A DNA stretch of 35,896 nucleotides, from the NCBI GenBank assembly GCA_002455425.1, contig DKKT01000019.1, positions 1 through 35,896 on the forward strand, written 5' to 3'. This DNA comes from Chthonomonas sp. UBA6659. GTDB taxonomy: Bacteria > Armatimonadota > Fimbriimonadia > Fimbriimonadales > Fimbriimonadaceae. The notes under the pieces are model-generated. The model was not told the DNA's origin, searched no databases, and was given only the letters and a program-made list of their open reading frames with translations. Position numbers and translations under genes: made by a program. Of this stretch, positions 1 through 7,183 are shown piece by piece. Numbering within the stretch: position 1 is the stretch's first letter; every line of letters starts with the position of its first letter.

Positions 1-136
1 GGAGAAGTACTCCGTACCGTACCGGCCTCCTCAACCGGTTCGGGCTGCGCCCTCACCGACTTCTCCTCCAGTGGAGGAGAAGTACTTGGGAGGTTCCCCC
101 TCGCCCCATGAATGATGGGAGAGGGGTAGGGGATGC
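1..136. repeat. Intergenic palindrome and short direct repeat downstream of mgtE
   Basis: This stretch lies downstream of the minus-strand mgtE gene and holds no gene I can support. Positions 59-70 and 72-83 form a perfect 12-base inverted repeat (ACTTCTCCTCCA / TGGAGGAGAAGT) around a single central G. The 11-mer GGAGAAGTACT occurs at 1-11 and again at 76-86, so the right arm of a similar palindrome may be cut by the window edge. It could act as a transcription terminator for mgtE although no T-run follows it, or it could be a dispersed intergenic repeat. Confidence 0.5.
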
Positions 137-1540
137 CTAGCGGGGCAGAATCAACCGGGCGATCTCGAAGTAGATCACCAGGCCGGTCGCATCGACGAAC
201 GTGGTGATGAAGGGCGCGCTCATCACCGCCGGATCGAGCCCAAGCCGCTTCGCCCCGATCGGCAGCAAGGACCCGACTGTCGTGGCCCAGACCACGATCG
301 CCGGCAAGGCGAGCCCGACGACTGCCGACAGGTGCCAATCCGTCCCCCAGGCGAGCGCCCGCAGCGTGCCGACGGTCCCGAGAAGGAGACCGATACAAAC
401 CGCGGTCACGAACTCGCGGCGCATGACCAACCACCAGTCGCCGGGGGTGATTTCGTTCAACGCCAGAGCCCGGGTGATCGTGGTCGTGACCTGCGAACCC
501 GAATTGCCTCCCGCCCCGATCAACAGCGGGATGAAGAACGTGAGCGGATTCAACGGCAGATCGCCGTTCCCCTGCCCGTAGTAGCGAAGCACGTACCCGG
601 TCAGCGTTTCGGCCACGAACAGGGCCAACAGCCAAGGCACGCGCCGCTTGACAAGCTGCCACGGGTTCAACGAGAGGTAGGATTCGACGCCACCGGTGAC
701 CGCACCGAGTTTCAGGACGTCTTCGGTGTCGGCTTCGGTCACGATCTCTTGAGCATCGTCGACCGTGAAGATCCCGAGCATCCGACCACGCTCATCGAGG
801 ACCGGCATCGCATAGAAACCATAGCGGGCAACGAGTCGCGCCGCGTCTTCAGCCGGCGTGTCCGCCTCGACCGTGATCGGGTCGGGAACCATGATTTCGC
901 GCGACGTCGAGTCCAGGGAGGCCCGAATCGCCTGACGAAGGCTGAACACGCCAAGAAGATGGCGATCCACGTCGAGGACGTAGATGTCGTTGACGGTTTC
1001 GTACTTGCCTTCGGGTGCCAGTCGAATGTCGGTGAGGATCGACGCCATATCCGCATCCGGTGCGACTTCGAAGAAGTCCTCCGTCATCGACCGCCCGACC
1101 GACCCCTCGGGGTAGGCAAGCAACCGACGAATCTCCTGCGCGTCCTCTTTGGGGATCACTTCGAGGAGGGCATCGAACCGCTCGTCCCCAATGTCCTCGC
1201 GTAGGTCGAGGGCGTCGTCCATGGGTAGAACGTCGAGATAGAAAGCCAGGGTCTGGTCCGGCTGTGCCGCCAGAAGTGGCTTCGCAGACTCGGTCGGCAC
1301 GTCGAGGAGAACTTGAGCGGAGGTCTCGTCGTCGAGCATCTCGAGGAGGCGGAGCGCCTCTTCCTGTTTGAGGCGGGGCAAAACCTCGGCCAAGTCCTCG
1401 GGACGGATTCCCTCGAGTTCCTCGCGCACGACCTCGGCGTTCCGCACGCGCGATAGCGAGCGGAGCCGGGCGAGCAAGGTGCGGAGATCGAGGCTCACGG
1501 CCAAGGGTTTTACCTGCCTGTCGCGAATCCGTATCCGCAT
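137..1540 (-). CDS. mgtE: MgtE-family magnesium transporter
   Basis: This 467-residue protein has the full MgtE layout. A helical N-domain lies at about residues 20-145, a pair of CBS domains at about 150-275, and a five-helix membrane part at about 298-465. The membrane part carries the GAGGNSGSQ signature (342-350) and SAPFITTFVD (441-450), whose final Asp matches the Mg2+-binding Asp of the pore. The family forms a homodimeric Mg2+ channel in the inner membrane, and its cytosolic N and CBS domains close the pore when Mg2+ is high. The ATG at 1538-1540 is the first start in frame, and no clear Shine-Dalgarno precedes it. The next gene upstream is divergent, so mgtE is probably transcribed alone. 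I saw no obvious M-box riboswitch in the 89-base divergent spacer. Confidence 0.95.
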   Translation of the reverse strand: MRIRIRDRQVKPLAVSLDLRTLLARLRSLSRVRNAEVVREELEGIRPEDLAEVLPRLKQEEALRLLEMLDDETSAQVLLDVPTESAKPLLAAQPDQTLAFYLDVLPMDDALDLREDIGDERFDALLEVIPKEDAQEIRRLLAYPEGSVGRSMTEDFFEVAPDADMASILTDIRLAPEGKYETVNDIYVLDVDRHLLGVFSLRQAIRASLDSTSREIMVPDPITVEADTPAEDAARLVARYGFYAMPVLDERGRMLGIFTVDDAQEIVTEADTEDVLKLGAVTGGVESYLSLNPWQLVKRRVPWLLALFVAETLTGYVLRYYGQGNGDLPLNPLTFFIPLLIGAGGNSGSQVTTTITRALALNEITPGDWWLVMRREFVTAVCIGLLLGTVGTLRALAWGTDWHLSAVVGLALPAIVVWATTVGSLLPIGAKRLGLDPAVMSAPFITTFVDATGLVIYFEIARLILPR

Positions 1541-1629
1541 GAATGCCGGAGTTGTGCCGTGCCCGCACGTTCACGAGTCCGTTCGCTGCAAAGGGCGTGG
1601 AACTCTCGACTTGGATTAGGTGATCCCCC

Positions 1630-1857
1630 ATGATGATCAGTTCCTATCCTCAGGCGATGGCCACCGCGCTTCAGGCCATCCGGAGATCGCAGGATCAGGC
1701 GCTCCGCGTGACGGCTTCGCTGTCGGCCGCGGGCACTGGCCTCGACCCGGATCGGATGTCGGAGTTGCGGATGGCGCAACTCGCGCAGAAGATCGCGATT
1801 CGGGTCGTGCAGCAAGCCGACACGATGATGCGATCGACGATCGACGTGCTGGCGTAG
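1630..1857 (+). CDS. Small helical protein of unknown function
   Basis: This is a 75-residue product with no family I can name confidently. It reads as two amphipathic helices separated by a short Gly/Asp loop near residues 33-41. The C-terminal half is rich in Ala, Gln, Met and Ile. That shape loosely recalls small motility-associated proteins (YjfB type) or the helical ends of flagellar axial proteins, but nothing here proves it and no flagellar gene is nearby. An AGGTG ribosome-binding site at 1618-1622 sits 7 bases before the ATG, which supports it as a real gene. It is divergent from mgtE and convergent with the pterin dehydratase. A second ATG at 1633 is an equally possible start. Confidence 0.6.
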   Translation: MMISSYPQAMATALQAIRRSQDQALRVTASLSAAGTGLDPDRMSELRMAQLAQKIAIRVVQQADTMMRSTIDVLA

Positions 1858-1867
1858 CCGGCCGGTT

Positions 1868-1881
1868 CGCTTCGCGAAGCG
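1868..1881. terminator. Palindrome between convergent genes, possible bidirectional terminator
   Basis: CGCTTCGCGAAGCG is a perfect 14-base palindrome in the 28-base gap between the stop codons of two convergent genes. The position suits a terminator working in both directions. No T-run follows on either strand, so termination is inferred from position only. Confidence 0.35.
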
Positions 1882-1885
1882 GCGG

Positions 1886-2185
1886 CTACCCAGCCAACTT
1901 CTCGATCCGGCGCGCGAGTTCGAAGTCGTATTCGGTAAGGCCACCCCCGGCGTCGTGGGTGACGAGCACGACGCGGACCTTGCCGTACCCGACAAGCAAG
2001 TCGGGGTGGTGGTTCAGGCCCTCGGCAAGGTGGCCGATCGCACAGGCGAACACCAGCCCAGCCGTGTACGAAGGGAGCGCAAAGAGCTTGGTCAACGCCC
2101 CGTTCTGCACGGACCAGCCCTGAAGTCCGGTCAGCGACGCCGCGATCTGGTTGTCGGTGAGCTTCGTGTAGCTGAGTTCCGCCAT
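1886..2185 (-). CDS. phhB: Pterin-4a-carbinolamine dehydratase
   Basis: This 99-residue protein is the usual length for the PCD/DCoH family. It carries the family signature: the NHHPD block at residues 58-62, then THDAGGGLT at about 76-84. The enzyme dehydrates 4a-hydroxytetrahydropterin, regenerating the pterin cofactor of aromatic amino acid hydroxylases. A longer in-frame opening exists upstream, but family homology begins at the ATG at 2183-2185. CAAGAT lies 7 bases before it on the minus strand and no Shine-Dalgarno is present, so the message may be leaderless. No aromatic amino acid hydroxylase gene is visible nearby, so the physiological partner is unknown. Confidence 0.93.
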   Translation of the reverse strand: MAELSYTKLTDNQIAASLTGLQGWSVQNGALTKLFALPSYTAGLVFACAIGHLAEGLNHHPDLLVGYGKVRVVLVTHDAGGGLTEYDFELARRIEKLAG

Positions 2186-2301
2186 GGGGCGGATCTTGAC
2201 ATACCATCGACGTTGCCTGCGACTTTTGCGGGGCCGGACTCGTCCTAAGGCCAGCCAAGGACAGGCGGGGACACTGGCCAGGAGGGCCAAAAACCCCCTC
2301 G

Positions 2302-2330
2302 TTGCGAGAAGTCGCGCGAGCGACCATAAT
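2302..2330 (+). promoter_or_regulatory. Sigma-70-type promoter giving a leaderless message
   Basis: TTGCGA (2302-2307), 17 bases of spacer and CATAAT (2325-2330) form a good vegetative promoter. The GTG start of the nucleotidyltransferase lies 9 bases after the -10 hexamer, where transcription would be expected to begin. There is no room for a Shine-Dalgarno sequence. Confidence 0.65.
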
Positions 2331-2339
2331 TCGGCGCTA

Positions 2340-3260
2340 GTGAAAGGTCTGATTCTCGCCGCAGGCAAGGGGACGCGCCTCTATCCCATCACTCAGCGGA
2401 TCGCCAAGCCGTTGATGCCGCTCGCCAACCGGATCACCCTCGCCTACGCCTTCGACCGCCTCCTGGAGCTTGGGGTCGACGAGATCGGCCTCGTCGTCGG
2501 CGAGAACGAAGGGCAGATGCGGGACGCCCTTGGCGACGGCCGCGACTACGGCGTTCAGTTGACGTTCATCCGACAGCCGGAGCCGAAAGGTCTGGCCCAC
2601 GCGGTATCGTTCGCCCGTGAATTCGTCGCAGGCGACGACTTCGTCCTCTATCTGGGCGATGCGATCTACTCGGACTCCCTCGTCCCGTTTCGAAGCCGGT
2701 TCTTGGATTCCGGCTGCGCGAATCTAAACCTTGTGAAACCCGTCGAGGACCCGTCCCGCTTCGGCGTCGCCAACGTCGACGGCGAGCGGATCGTACGCTT
2801 GGTCGAGAAGCCGCCGGTGCCGGAATCGAACCTCGCGATGGCGGGACTCTACTTCTTCGGTCCGTCGATTTGGGACGTTCTGCCCGACCTGCAGCCAAGC
2901 GGCCGGGGCGAGTACGAGATCACCGATGCAATCCAGATGCTGATCGATCGGGGCGAAACCGTCCTCGCCGGCGTCTACGAGGGCCGCTGGTTCGACACCG
3001 GCACACTGGATTCATTCCTGGACTCGACTGCCTTCCTGGTCGAGGGGGGTACCCGGATCGACCCGAGCGCCCAAGTCACCGGCAGCGTGGGGTCGCGGGT
3101 CGTGATCGGCCTCGGCGCCCGTGTGGTCTGTCGCTCGATCGAGGATGCGACGATCCTGCCCGGCGCGCAGGTCACCGTCGAAGGGAGAATCGAACACTCG
3201 ATCCTTGCCGGGACGGTGGCGTCCGAAACCGACCTCATCGGCCAGATCATCGACGGCTGA
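2340..3260 (+). CDS. Sugar nucleotidyltransferase, glucose-1-phosphate thymidylyltransferase type
   Basis: This 306-residue protein begins with the nucleotidyltransferase signature LILAAGKGTRLYP (residues 4-16), whose GxGTR loop binds the nucleotide. The GT-A-like catalytic domain runs to about residue 235. It is followed by a hexapeptide-like, left-handed beta-helix tail rich in Val, Ile and Gly. The catalytic domain plus short beta-helix resembles the RmlA-like and GlmU-like enzymes that make dTDP-glucose or UDP-sugars for cell-surface glycans; the exact sugar cannot be read from sequence. Frame is open upstream, but homology starts at the GTG at 2340, which has an excellent promoter just upstream. 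It is convergent with the FHA gene, with only 6 bases between the stop codons. Confidence 0.88.
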   Translation: MKGLILAAGKGTRLYPITQRIAKPLMPLANRITLAYAFDRLLELGVDEIGLVVGENEGQMRDALGDGRDYGVQLTFIRQPEPKGLAHAVSFAREFVAGDDFVLYLGDAIYSDSLVPFRSRFLDSGCANLNLVKPVEDPSRFGVANVDGERIVRLVEKPPVPESNLAMAGLYFFGPSIWDVLPDLQPSGRGEYEITDAIQMLIDRGETVLAGVYEGRWFDTGTLDSFLDSTAFLVEGGTRIDPSAQVTGSVGSRVVIGLGARVVCRSIEDATILPGAQVTVEGRIEHSILAGTVASETDLIGQIIDG

Positions 3261-3266
3261 GACGCC

Positions 3267-3743
3267 CTACTCGGGTTCAGCGAGCGGCGTGTCGTCGACC
3301 GGGGATTCCTCCACCGTTCCGGGGGCCTCTTCTTCGATCCCGTACCGAAAGACGAACCGGGCGTTGCCGAACGCGATTTCGTCGCCATCGCTCAGCTTGT
3401 GATCGGCCTCGATCCGGGTGAAATCCTGGCCTGGGATCAAGACGAACGTCCCGTTCGACGACCCGAGGTCACGCAGAACCCACACGCCCTCCACGAGATC
3501 GAAACGAGCGTGCTTTCTTGAGACGTACTGCCCTTCGGGCAACATGCCGAGGTCCACATCGATGGGACCGACCGACGGATCGAATCGCCCTACCGTGGCC
3601 GGGGGCACGATCGCGAACACGTCATCCGTCTCGGCGTTCTGCCGTTTCAGCGTGAGGGTTGCGCGCTCGGGGCACGCGGAAGCCTCGGTGGCGTCCGGGT
3701 TTGCATGAGGGGTTTCGGCCGAATCGTCTTCCATTGGGTTCAT
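3267..3743 (-). CDS. FHA-domain protein
   Basis: This 158-residue cytosolic protein is mostly one forkhead-associated domain at about residues 45-135. Conserved positions include GR (52-53), SRKHA (75-79) and LGSSNGTF (93-100). FHA domains bind phosphothreonine peptides, so it probably reads the output of a Ser/Thr kinase encoded elsewhere. The first 40 and last 23 residues are acidic, low-complexity and probably disordered. AAGGAG lies 7 bases before the ATG, and the gene starts 33 bases after the stop of thiamine pyrophosphokinase on the same strand. The two are therefore probably one transcript in which the second gene uses a Shine-Dalgarno. No kinase is visible in the window. Confidence 0.9.
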   Translation of the reverse strand: MNPMEDDSAETPHANPDATEASACPERATLTLKRQNAETDDVFAIVPPATVGRFDPSVGPIDVDLGMLPEGQYVSRKHARFDLVEGVWVLRDLGSSNGTFVLIPGQDFTRIEADHKLSDGDEIAFGNARFVFRYGIEEEAPGTVEESPVDDTPLAEPE

Positions 3744-3776
3744 GGATGCTCCTTGTCCCGGGTTGTACCCGAGAGA

Positions 3777-4424
3777 CTAGACGTCCCAGCGAGGCAACTT
3801 GTGGGGAGGAAATTCGACGATGAGGGCAGCCAGACCGACATCGATCGAGGCCTCGATTCGGCTTTCCCTCGCGACGTTCGAGATGCTGACGGTCCGATGC
3901 CAGGCAAGCATCTCGTCGTGAAGGGGCCACTGAACCCCGGTCAGGGTCGCCCCGATGCAGTCGGCGAGCGGCAGCAGGCTCACCGTCTGCCCCGGCTCGA
4001 CCTGGACAAGGATCGGATTCGCACCCTTGAGGACCCACCCGAGTCCCCATCGGAGCGCAAGCCGCACCTTGAGTGGGGAACGCGCGACACTCAGCCAAGT
4101 CGCAAGGACATGATCGGCGCGGTCGCCTTCCACACCCCCGAGCGTCAGCTCGCGATGACCCAGTTCCTCCGCGAGGGCAAGAAGCTTGTCGCAGTCCGTC
4201 GCGTGCTGGTCGTCCCGCACATGCATCGCCGTCGGTGCGCATCGGGCCTCGCGGCTGAGGGAGTCCATGTCGCCGACGATGTAATGGGGCACGATCCCGT
4301 GGGTGAGGAGCAGGTCGGCACCCGCGTCGGCGGCAAGGATCAAGTCGGCCGATTGCGCCCACTCGGCGAGCTTTTCGGAACCCATGTCGGCCCCCGCCAA
4401 AACACCGAACACCCGGGTACACAC
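3777..4424 (-). CDS. Thiamine pyrophosphokinase
   Basis: This protein of about 215 residues transfers pyrophosphate from ATP to thiamine to make thiamine diphosphate. Family motifs are GDMDS (51-55), the Asp/Thr/Asp/Lys cluster DDQHATDCDK (71-80), GGVEGDRADH (96-105) and a late SISN (about 180). Two GTG starts are possible. I chose the inner one (4422-4424) because TACAAT (minus strand, 4436 to 4431) lies exactly 6 bases before it and the outer GTG at 4449-4451 is upstream of that promoter. TGGACA with an 18-base spacer could be the -35 element. It leads a likely two-gene operon with the FHA gene and is divergent from dnaA. Confidence 0.88.
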   Translation of the reverse strand: MCTRVFGVLAGADMGSEKLAEWAQSADLILAADAGADLLLTHGIVPHYIVGDMDSLSREARCAPTAMHVRDDQHATDCDKLLALAEELGHRELTLGGVEGDRADHVLATWLSVARSPLKVRLALRWGLGWVLKGANPILVQVEPGQTVSLLPLADCIGATLTGVQWPLHDEMLAWHRTVSISNVARESRIEASIDVGLAALIVEFPPHKLPRWDV

Positions 4425-4430
4425 CGGACC

Positions 4431-4436
4431 ATTGTA
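4431..4436 (-). promoter_or_regulatory. -10 element of the thiamine pyrophosphokinase gene
   Basis: TACAAT on the minus strand matches TATAAT at five of six positions and lies 6 bases before the GTG start. TGGACA at 4455-4460 (minus strand, 18-base spacer) is a possible -35 element. The layout implies a leaderless mRNA. Confidence 0.55.
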
Positions 4437-4611
4437 CTGACCCTGACGCACACCTGTCCACCGACTCCTGCAGGGTGATGGAATCAGGACGAAAGCGGCT
4501 GAAAATCGCGAAAAATCATGATCGGCTCAGAAAAGAACTATCACTACGTTCACGCTCTGCCTCTGCATGGGTTTTCTCGCCCTGAAGGGCTCTAGTCCCC
4601 CGCGAAACCGC

Positions 4612-4621
4612 TGTGTATAAT
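4612..4621 (+). promoter_or_regulatory. dnaA promoter -10 element overlapping a DnaA box
   Basis: TATAAT (4616-4621) is a perfect -10 hexamer. TGTGTATAA at 4612-4620 is the reverse complement of TTATACACA, which fits the DnaA-box consensus TTATNCACA fully. The two overlap by five bases, so DnaA bound here would block RNA polymerase, the expected design for autorepression. No convincing -35 element is visible. The start codon at 4661 leaves a leader of about 32 bases that contains a run of eight G. Confidence 0.7.
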
Positions 4622-4660
4622 GCAGGTCCATTCAGGGGGGGGAACCTGTTTTTCATCGCC

Positions 4661-6040
4661 ATGTCAGACCAGTATTCGCTAGAGGATCAGGAATCTTCGG
4701 TTCGACTCCGACAGGCCTGGGACAACGTCCAGGCGCGCCTGCGCAGCGAGGTGACCGCCGCCGTCTTCGAGAGGTTTCTCAAGCCGTTGCGGCCCCTTCG
4801 ATTCGAGGAGGATGCCGCCGTCTTCGTCGCACCAGGCACGTTCGTCCACGAATGGGTGAAGGAGAAGTACCTGGCTAAGCTCCAGACCGTCGTGAGCGAC
4901 GAGGTCGGCTCCCCGATCCGAATCGATTTGCGGCTCGAGGCCCGCGAAAAACCCGCCGACGACATGGGCGGTCTCACGCTTGGCCCGGCCGTCGTCGCGG
5001 ATGGTCCGGGGCGGTTCAAGCCGGTCGAGAAGTACCGATTCGACACCTTCATCGTCGGAGCCAGCAACCGGCTCGCCTTCGCCGGCGCGAAGGCGGTTGC
5101 GGCTGACCCCGGCTCGAAGTACAACCCGCTCTTCATCTACGGCTCGCCTGGTCTCGGCAAGACGCACTTGCTCCACTCGATCGCCAGAAAGATTCTCGAG
5201 CGCGACCCCCAGTTCGCTGTCGCCTATATCAGCGCTCAACAGTTCGCCGAGGACTTCGTTCACGCGCTCCAAACCAACCGGATCGACCAGTTCCGCCGGT
5301 CCCAGCGCAACGTCCAAGTCTGGCTGGTCGACGATATTCAGTTCGTCGCCGGACGCGACAAGACGCAAGAAGAGATTTTCCACACGTTCAACCACCTCCA
5401 ACAGACCGGAAAGCAGATCGTGCTCTGCTCCGATCGACCGCCGCGCGAGCTCTTCCTCATGGACGAGCGGCTCCGCTCGCGGTTCGAATCCGGCCTCGTC
5501 GCCGACATTCAGCCCCCCGATACCGAGACGAGGTGCGCGATCCTGCTCTCGAAGGCGAAGCAGGAAGGCATCGACCTGACCCACGAAGTCGCGATGATTC
5601 TCGCCGAAGGGGTTCCCGGAAACGTGCGCATCCTCGAAGGCGCGCTGACCCGCGTCGCGGCCCAAGCGAGCATCGACGACGGTGTCCTCAGCCCCGATTT
5701 GGCGCGTGGGATTCTCGAACGCCACTACCGCTCGGAAGGCTTGGCGCGGCCAAGCTTCAACCAGATCGTCGACGCCGTCAGCCGGCACTACAACATTGCG
5801 ACGGACGAGATCACCGGCATTTCGCGGAAGGCGCCGATCGCCCACGCTCGCCACGTCGCGGTATACATCACCCGTGAAATCACCCGGGACAGCTGGAAGC
5901 ACATCGGCTCTCTGTTCGGGGACCGGGACCACACTTCGATGATGCACGCTTACCAGAAAGTGAGCGAGCTCGTCGCTCGCGACAAGGATCTTGCGGCGAC
6001 GGTTCGGAACCTGATTCGGAACCTGTACCCCGAGATTTAG
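4661..6040 (+). CDS. dnaA: Chromosomal replication initiator protein DnaA
   Basis: This 459-residue protein has all four DnaA domains. Domain I is at about residues 10-90, with a short linker to about 118. The AAA+ ATPase has Walker A GSPGLGKTH (161-169) and Walker B WLVDDIQF (221-228), and the C-terminal DNA-binding domain carries GDRDHTSMMHAYQKV (420-434). It binds DnaA boxes and opens the replication origin. An upstream in-frame GTG at 4613 falls inside the promoter and is not used, so I place the start at the ATG at 4661. dnaN does not follow; a tRNA-Leu gene does. Only one DnaA box is seen nearby, so the origin itself may be elsewhere. Confidence 0.97.
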   Translation: MSDQYSLEDQESSVRLRQAWDNVQARLRSEVTAAVFERFLKPLRPLRFEEDAAVFVAPGTFVHEWVKEKYLAKLQTVVSDEVGSPIRIDLRLEAREKPADDMGGLTLGPAVVADGPGRFKPVEKYRFDTFIVGASNRLAFAGAKAVAADPGSKYNPLFIYGSPGLGKTHLLHSIARKILERDPQFAVAYISAQQFAEDFVHALQTNRIDQFRRSQRNVQVWLVDDIQFVAGRDKTQEEIFHTFNHLQQTGKQIVLCSDRPPRELFLMDERLRSRFESGLVADIQPPDTETRCAILLSKAKQEGIDLTHEVAMILAEGVPGNVRILEGALTRVAAQASIDDGVLSPDLARGILERHYRSEGLARPSFNQIVDAVSRHYNIATDEITGISRKAPIAHARHVAVYITREITRDSWKHIGSLFGDRDHTSMMHAYQKVSELVARDKDLAATVRNLIRNLYPEI

Positions 6041-6050
6041 ACCTAGACCC

Positions 6051-6077
6051 GAGCCGAGGATCGGGTATTCTCGGCTT
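6051..6077 (+). terminator. Stem-loop between dnaA and tRNA-Leu
   Basis: AGCCGAG (6052-6058) pairs with CTCGGCT (6070-6076) around an 11-base loop, directly after the dnaA stop. It could end dnaA transcription. It also contains TATTCT (6066-6071), a possible -10 for the tRNA, with TAGACC at 6044-6049 as a weak -35 (16-base spacer). One element may therefore do both jobs. Confidence 0.35.
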
Positions 6078-6083
6078 CCCTGT

Positions 6084-6170
6084 GCCCAGGTGGCGGAATT
6101 GGTAGACGCGCTAGTTTCAGGTACTAGTTCTCGCAAGGGAGTGAAGGTTCGAGTCCTTTCCTGGGCACCA
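6084..6170 (+). tRNA. tRNA-Leu (anticodon CAG)
   Basis: This is an 87-base class II tRNA. The acceptor stem pairs GCCCAGG (6084-6090) with CCTGGGC (6160-6166), followed by the discriminator A and an encoded CCA. The anticodon stem CTAGT/ACTAG encloses the loop TTCAGGT, with anticodon CAG at 6118-6120, which reads CUG leucine codons. A long variable arm and GGTTCGAGTCC in the T-arm complete the fold. It lies between dnaA and the AraC-type regulator on the same strand. Confidence 0.97.
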
Positions 6171-6236
6171 TCTCCGGTCGATTCCGCGCCCAAACTCGCC
6201 CAAGCCTGACACCGTATTCCTCAGTCAGGAGAATCG

Positions 6237-7118
6237 GTGGCAAAAGCAGTACGGATGACGGAGTGGTCAGAGGAAGTGGGGATGCCCCCGCTCCTCCGCG
6301 TCGCGTCCGTTCGGCTCGGATTCGTCGTCGAGCACTACCAGCACCAATTCGTCGAGTTGGAGCAGCCGCCGCTGACCGATGACATCCTCGGGATGACGAT
6401 TACCCGTCCGGTCGGAATCGAGCGCAAAATCGGAGCGCGAGGTCGACACGAAGTCCATGACCCAGGTTCCCTTCACATCATCGCCTCGGGGAGCGAGGGC
6501 CGTTGGCAGTTCGATACGCCCCTCGACTCGATGCACCTCCGGATGACCCCCGCGTTCTTGCTCCGGTCGTTTGGCGAGGAGGGCGAGGGGGTCCGCCTTG
6601 CCGACGTCGACTTGGCTCTCGAGCCGCGAGCAAGTTCGCTGCTGGCAACCCTGCTTCAGAAGGTCCGGGATGAGTCCGCCGTCGACCTTGAAGCCGAGTC
6701 GATGGCGGTTCGGATCGCGCGGCTCCTGCTCGACCATCACGGCTCGGGACGAGCCTTCAAACCGTCGCGCCGCCAGGGACTCGCCGCGAGCGAGCTTCGG
6801 ACGATCGACGCCTCCCTTCATGCACGCCTGGGCCAACCGGTCTCGGTGGCCGAAATCGCGGATGAGGCGATGCTCTCGCCTTTCCATCTCATGCGGCTCT
6901 TCAAGCTCACGACCGGGGAGACGCTCTACCACCACGCTCTCGCGCTCCGCATCGAGCGTGCCAAGGAGCTTCTCCGAAGCACGAGGCTGACCGTGGCTGA
7001 GGTCGGGCTTGAAACCGGCTTCCACGACGAATCTCACTTCGTCCGCCATTTCCGGAAGCACGTCCACGCAACCCCGACTCAGTTCCGCTCGGCGATGAGC
7101 AGGATCGTACAGGGCTAG
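6237..7118 (+). CDS. AraC-family transcriptional regulator
   Basis: This 293-residue regulator has a C-terminal AraC/XylS DNA-binding domain at about residues 195-290, with two helix-turn-helix motifs. The first covers VAEIADEAMLSPFHLMRLF and the second covers VAEVGLETGFHDESHFVRHF. The N-terminal 150 residues look like a beta-rich sensing domain, but the ligand cannot be read from sequence. The start is the GTG at 6237, with AGGAG at 6227-6231, 5 bases before it. The alpha/beta hydrolase 65 bases downstream on the same strand is the likely target or partner, since regulators of this type often sit beside the enzyme they control. Confidence 0.92.
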   Translation: MAKAVRMTEWSEEVGMPPLLRVASVRLGFVVEHYQHQFVELEQPPLTDDILGMTITRPVGIERKIGARGRHEVHDPGSLHIIASGSEGRWQFDTPLDSMHLRMTPAFLLRSFGEEGEGVRLADVDLALEPRASSLLATLLQKVRDESAVDLEAESMAVRIARLLLDHHGSGRAFKPSRRQGLAASELRTIDASLHARLGQPVSVAEIADEAMLSPFHLMRLFKLTTGETLYHHALALRIERAKELLRSTRLTVAEVGLETGFHDESHFVRHFRKHVHATPTQFRSAMSRIVQG

Positions 7119-7183
7119 GCGGACGCCCTCGCGGCACACTGTCTCCATGCCCGATCGGGCAACACAACGGAGAAACCAACACC

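Noticed and set aside
849..1631. Other-frame openings within mgtE
   Set aside because: They overlap a gene with full family motifs and have Arg/Pro-rich, low-complexity products.
4425..4451. Outer GTG start for thiamine pyrophosphokinase
   Set aside because: It lies upstream of the TACAAT element; the inner GTG has the right spacing and the family homology starts after it.
4613..4660. GTG start for DnaA at 4613
   Set aside because: The codon falls inside the promoter and DnaA box, so it would not be in the message.
4440..4660. Chromosomal replication origin upstream of dnaA
   Set aside because: Only one DnaA box is visible and there is no cluster. The AT-rich patch near 4500-4555 is short.
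4679..6193. A 504-codon open frame antisense to dnaA and crossing the tRNA
   Set aside because: It lies entirely opposite a certain gene and a certain tRNA; the product is low-complexity Arg/Glu/Val-rich.
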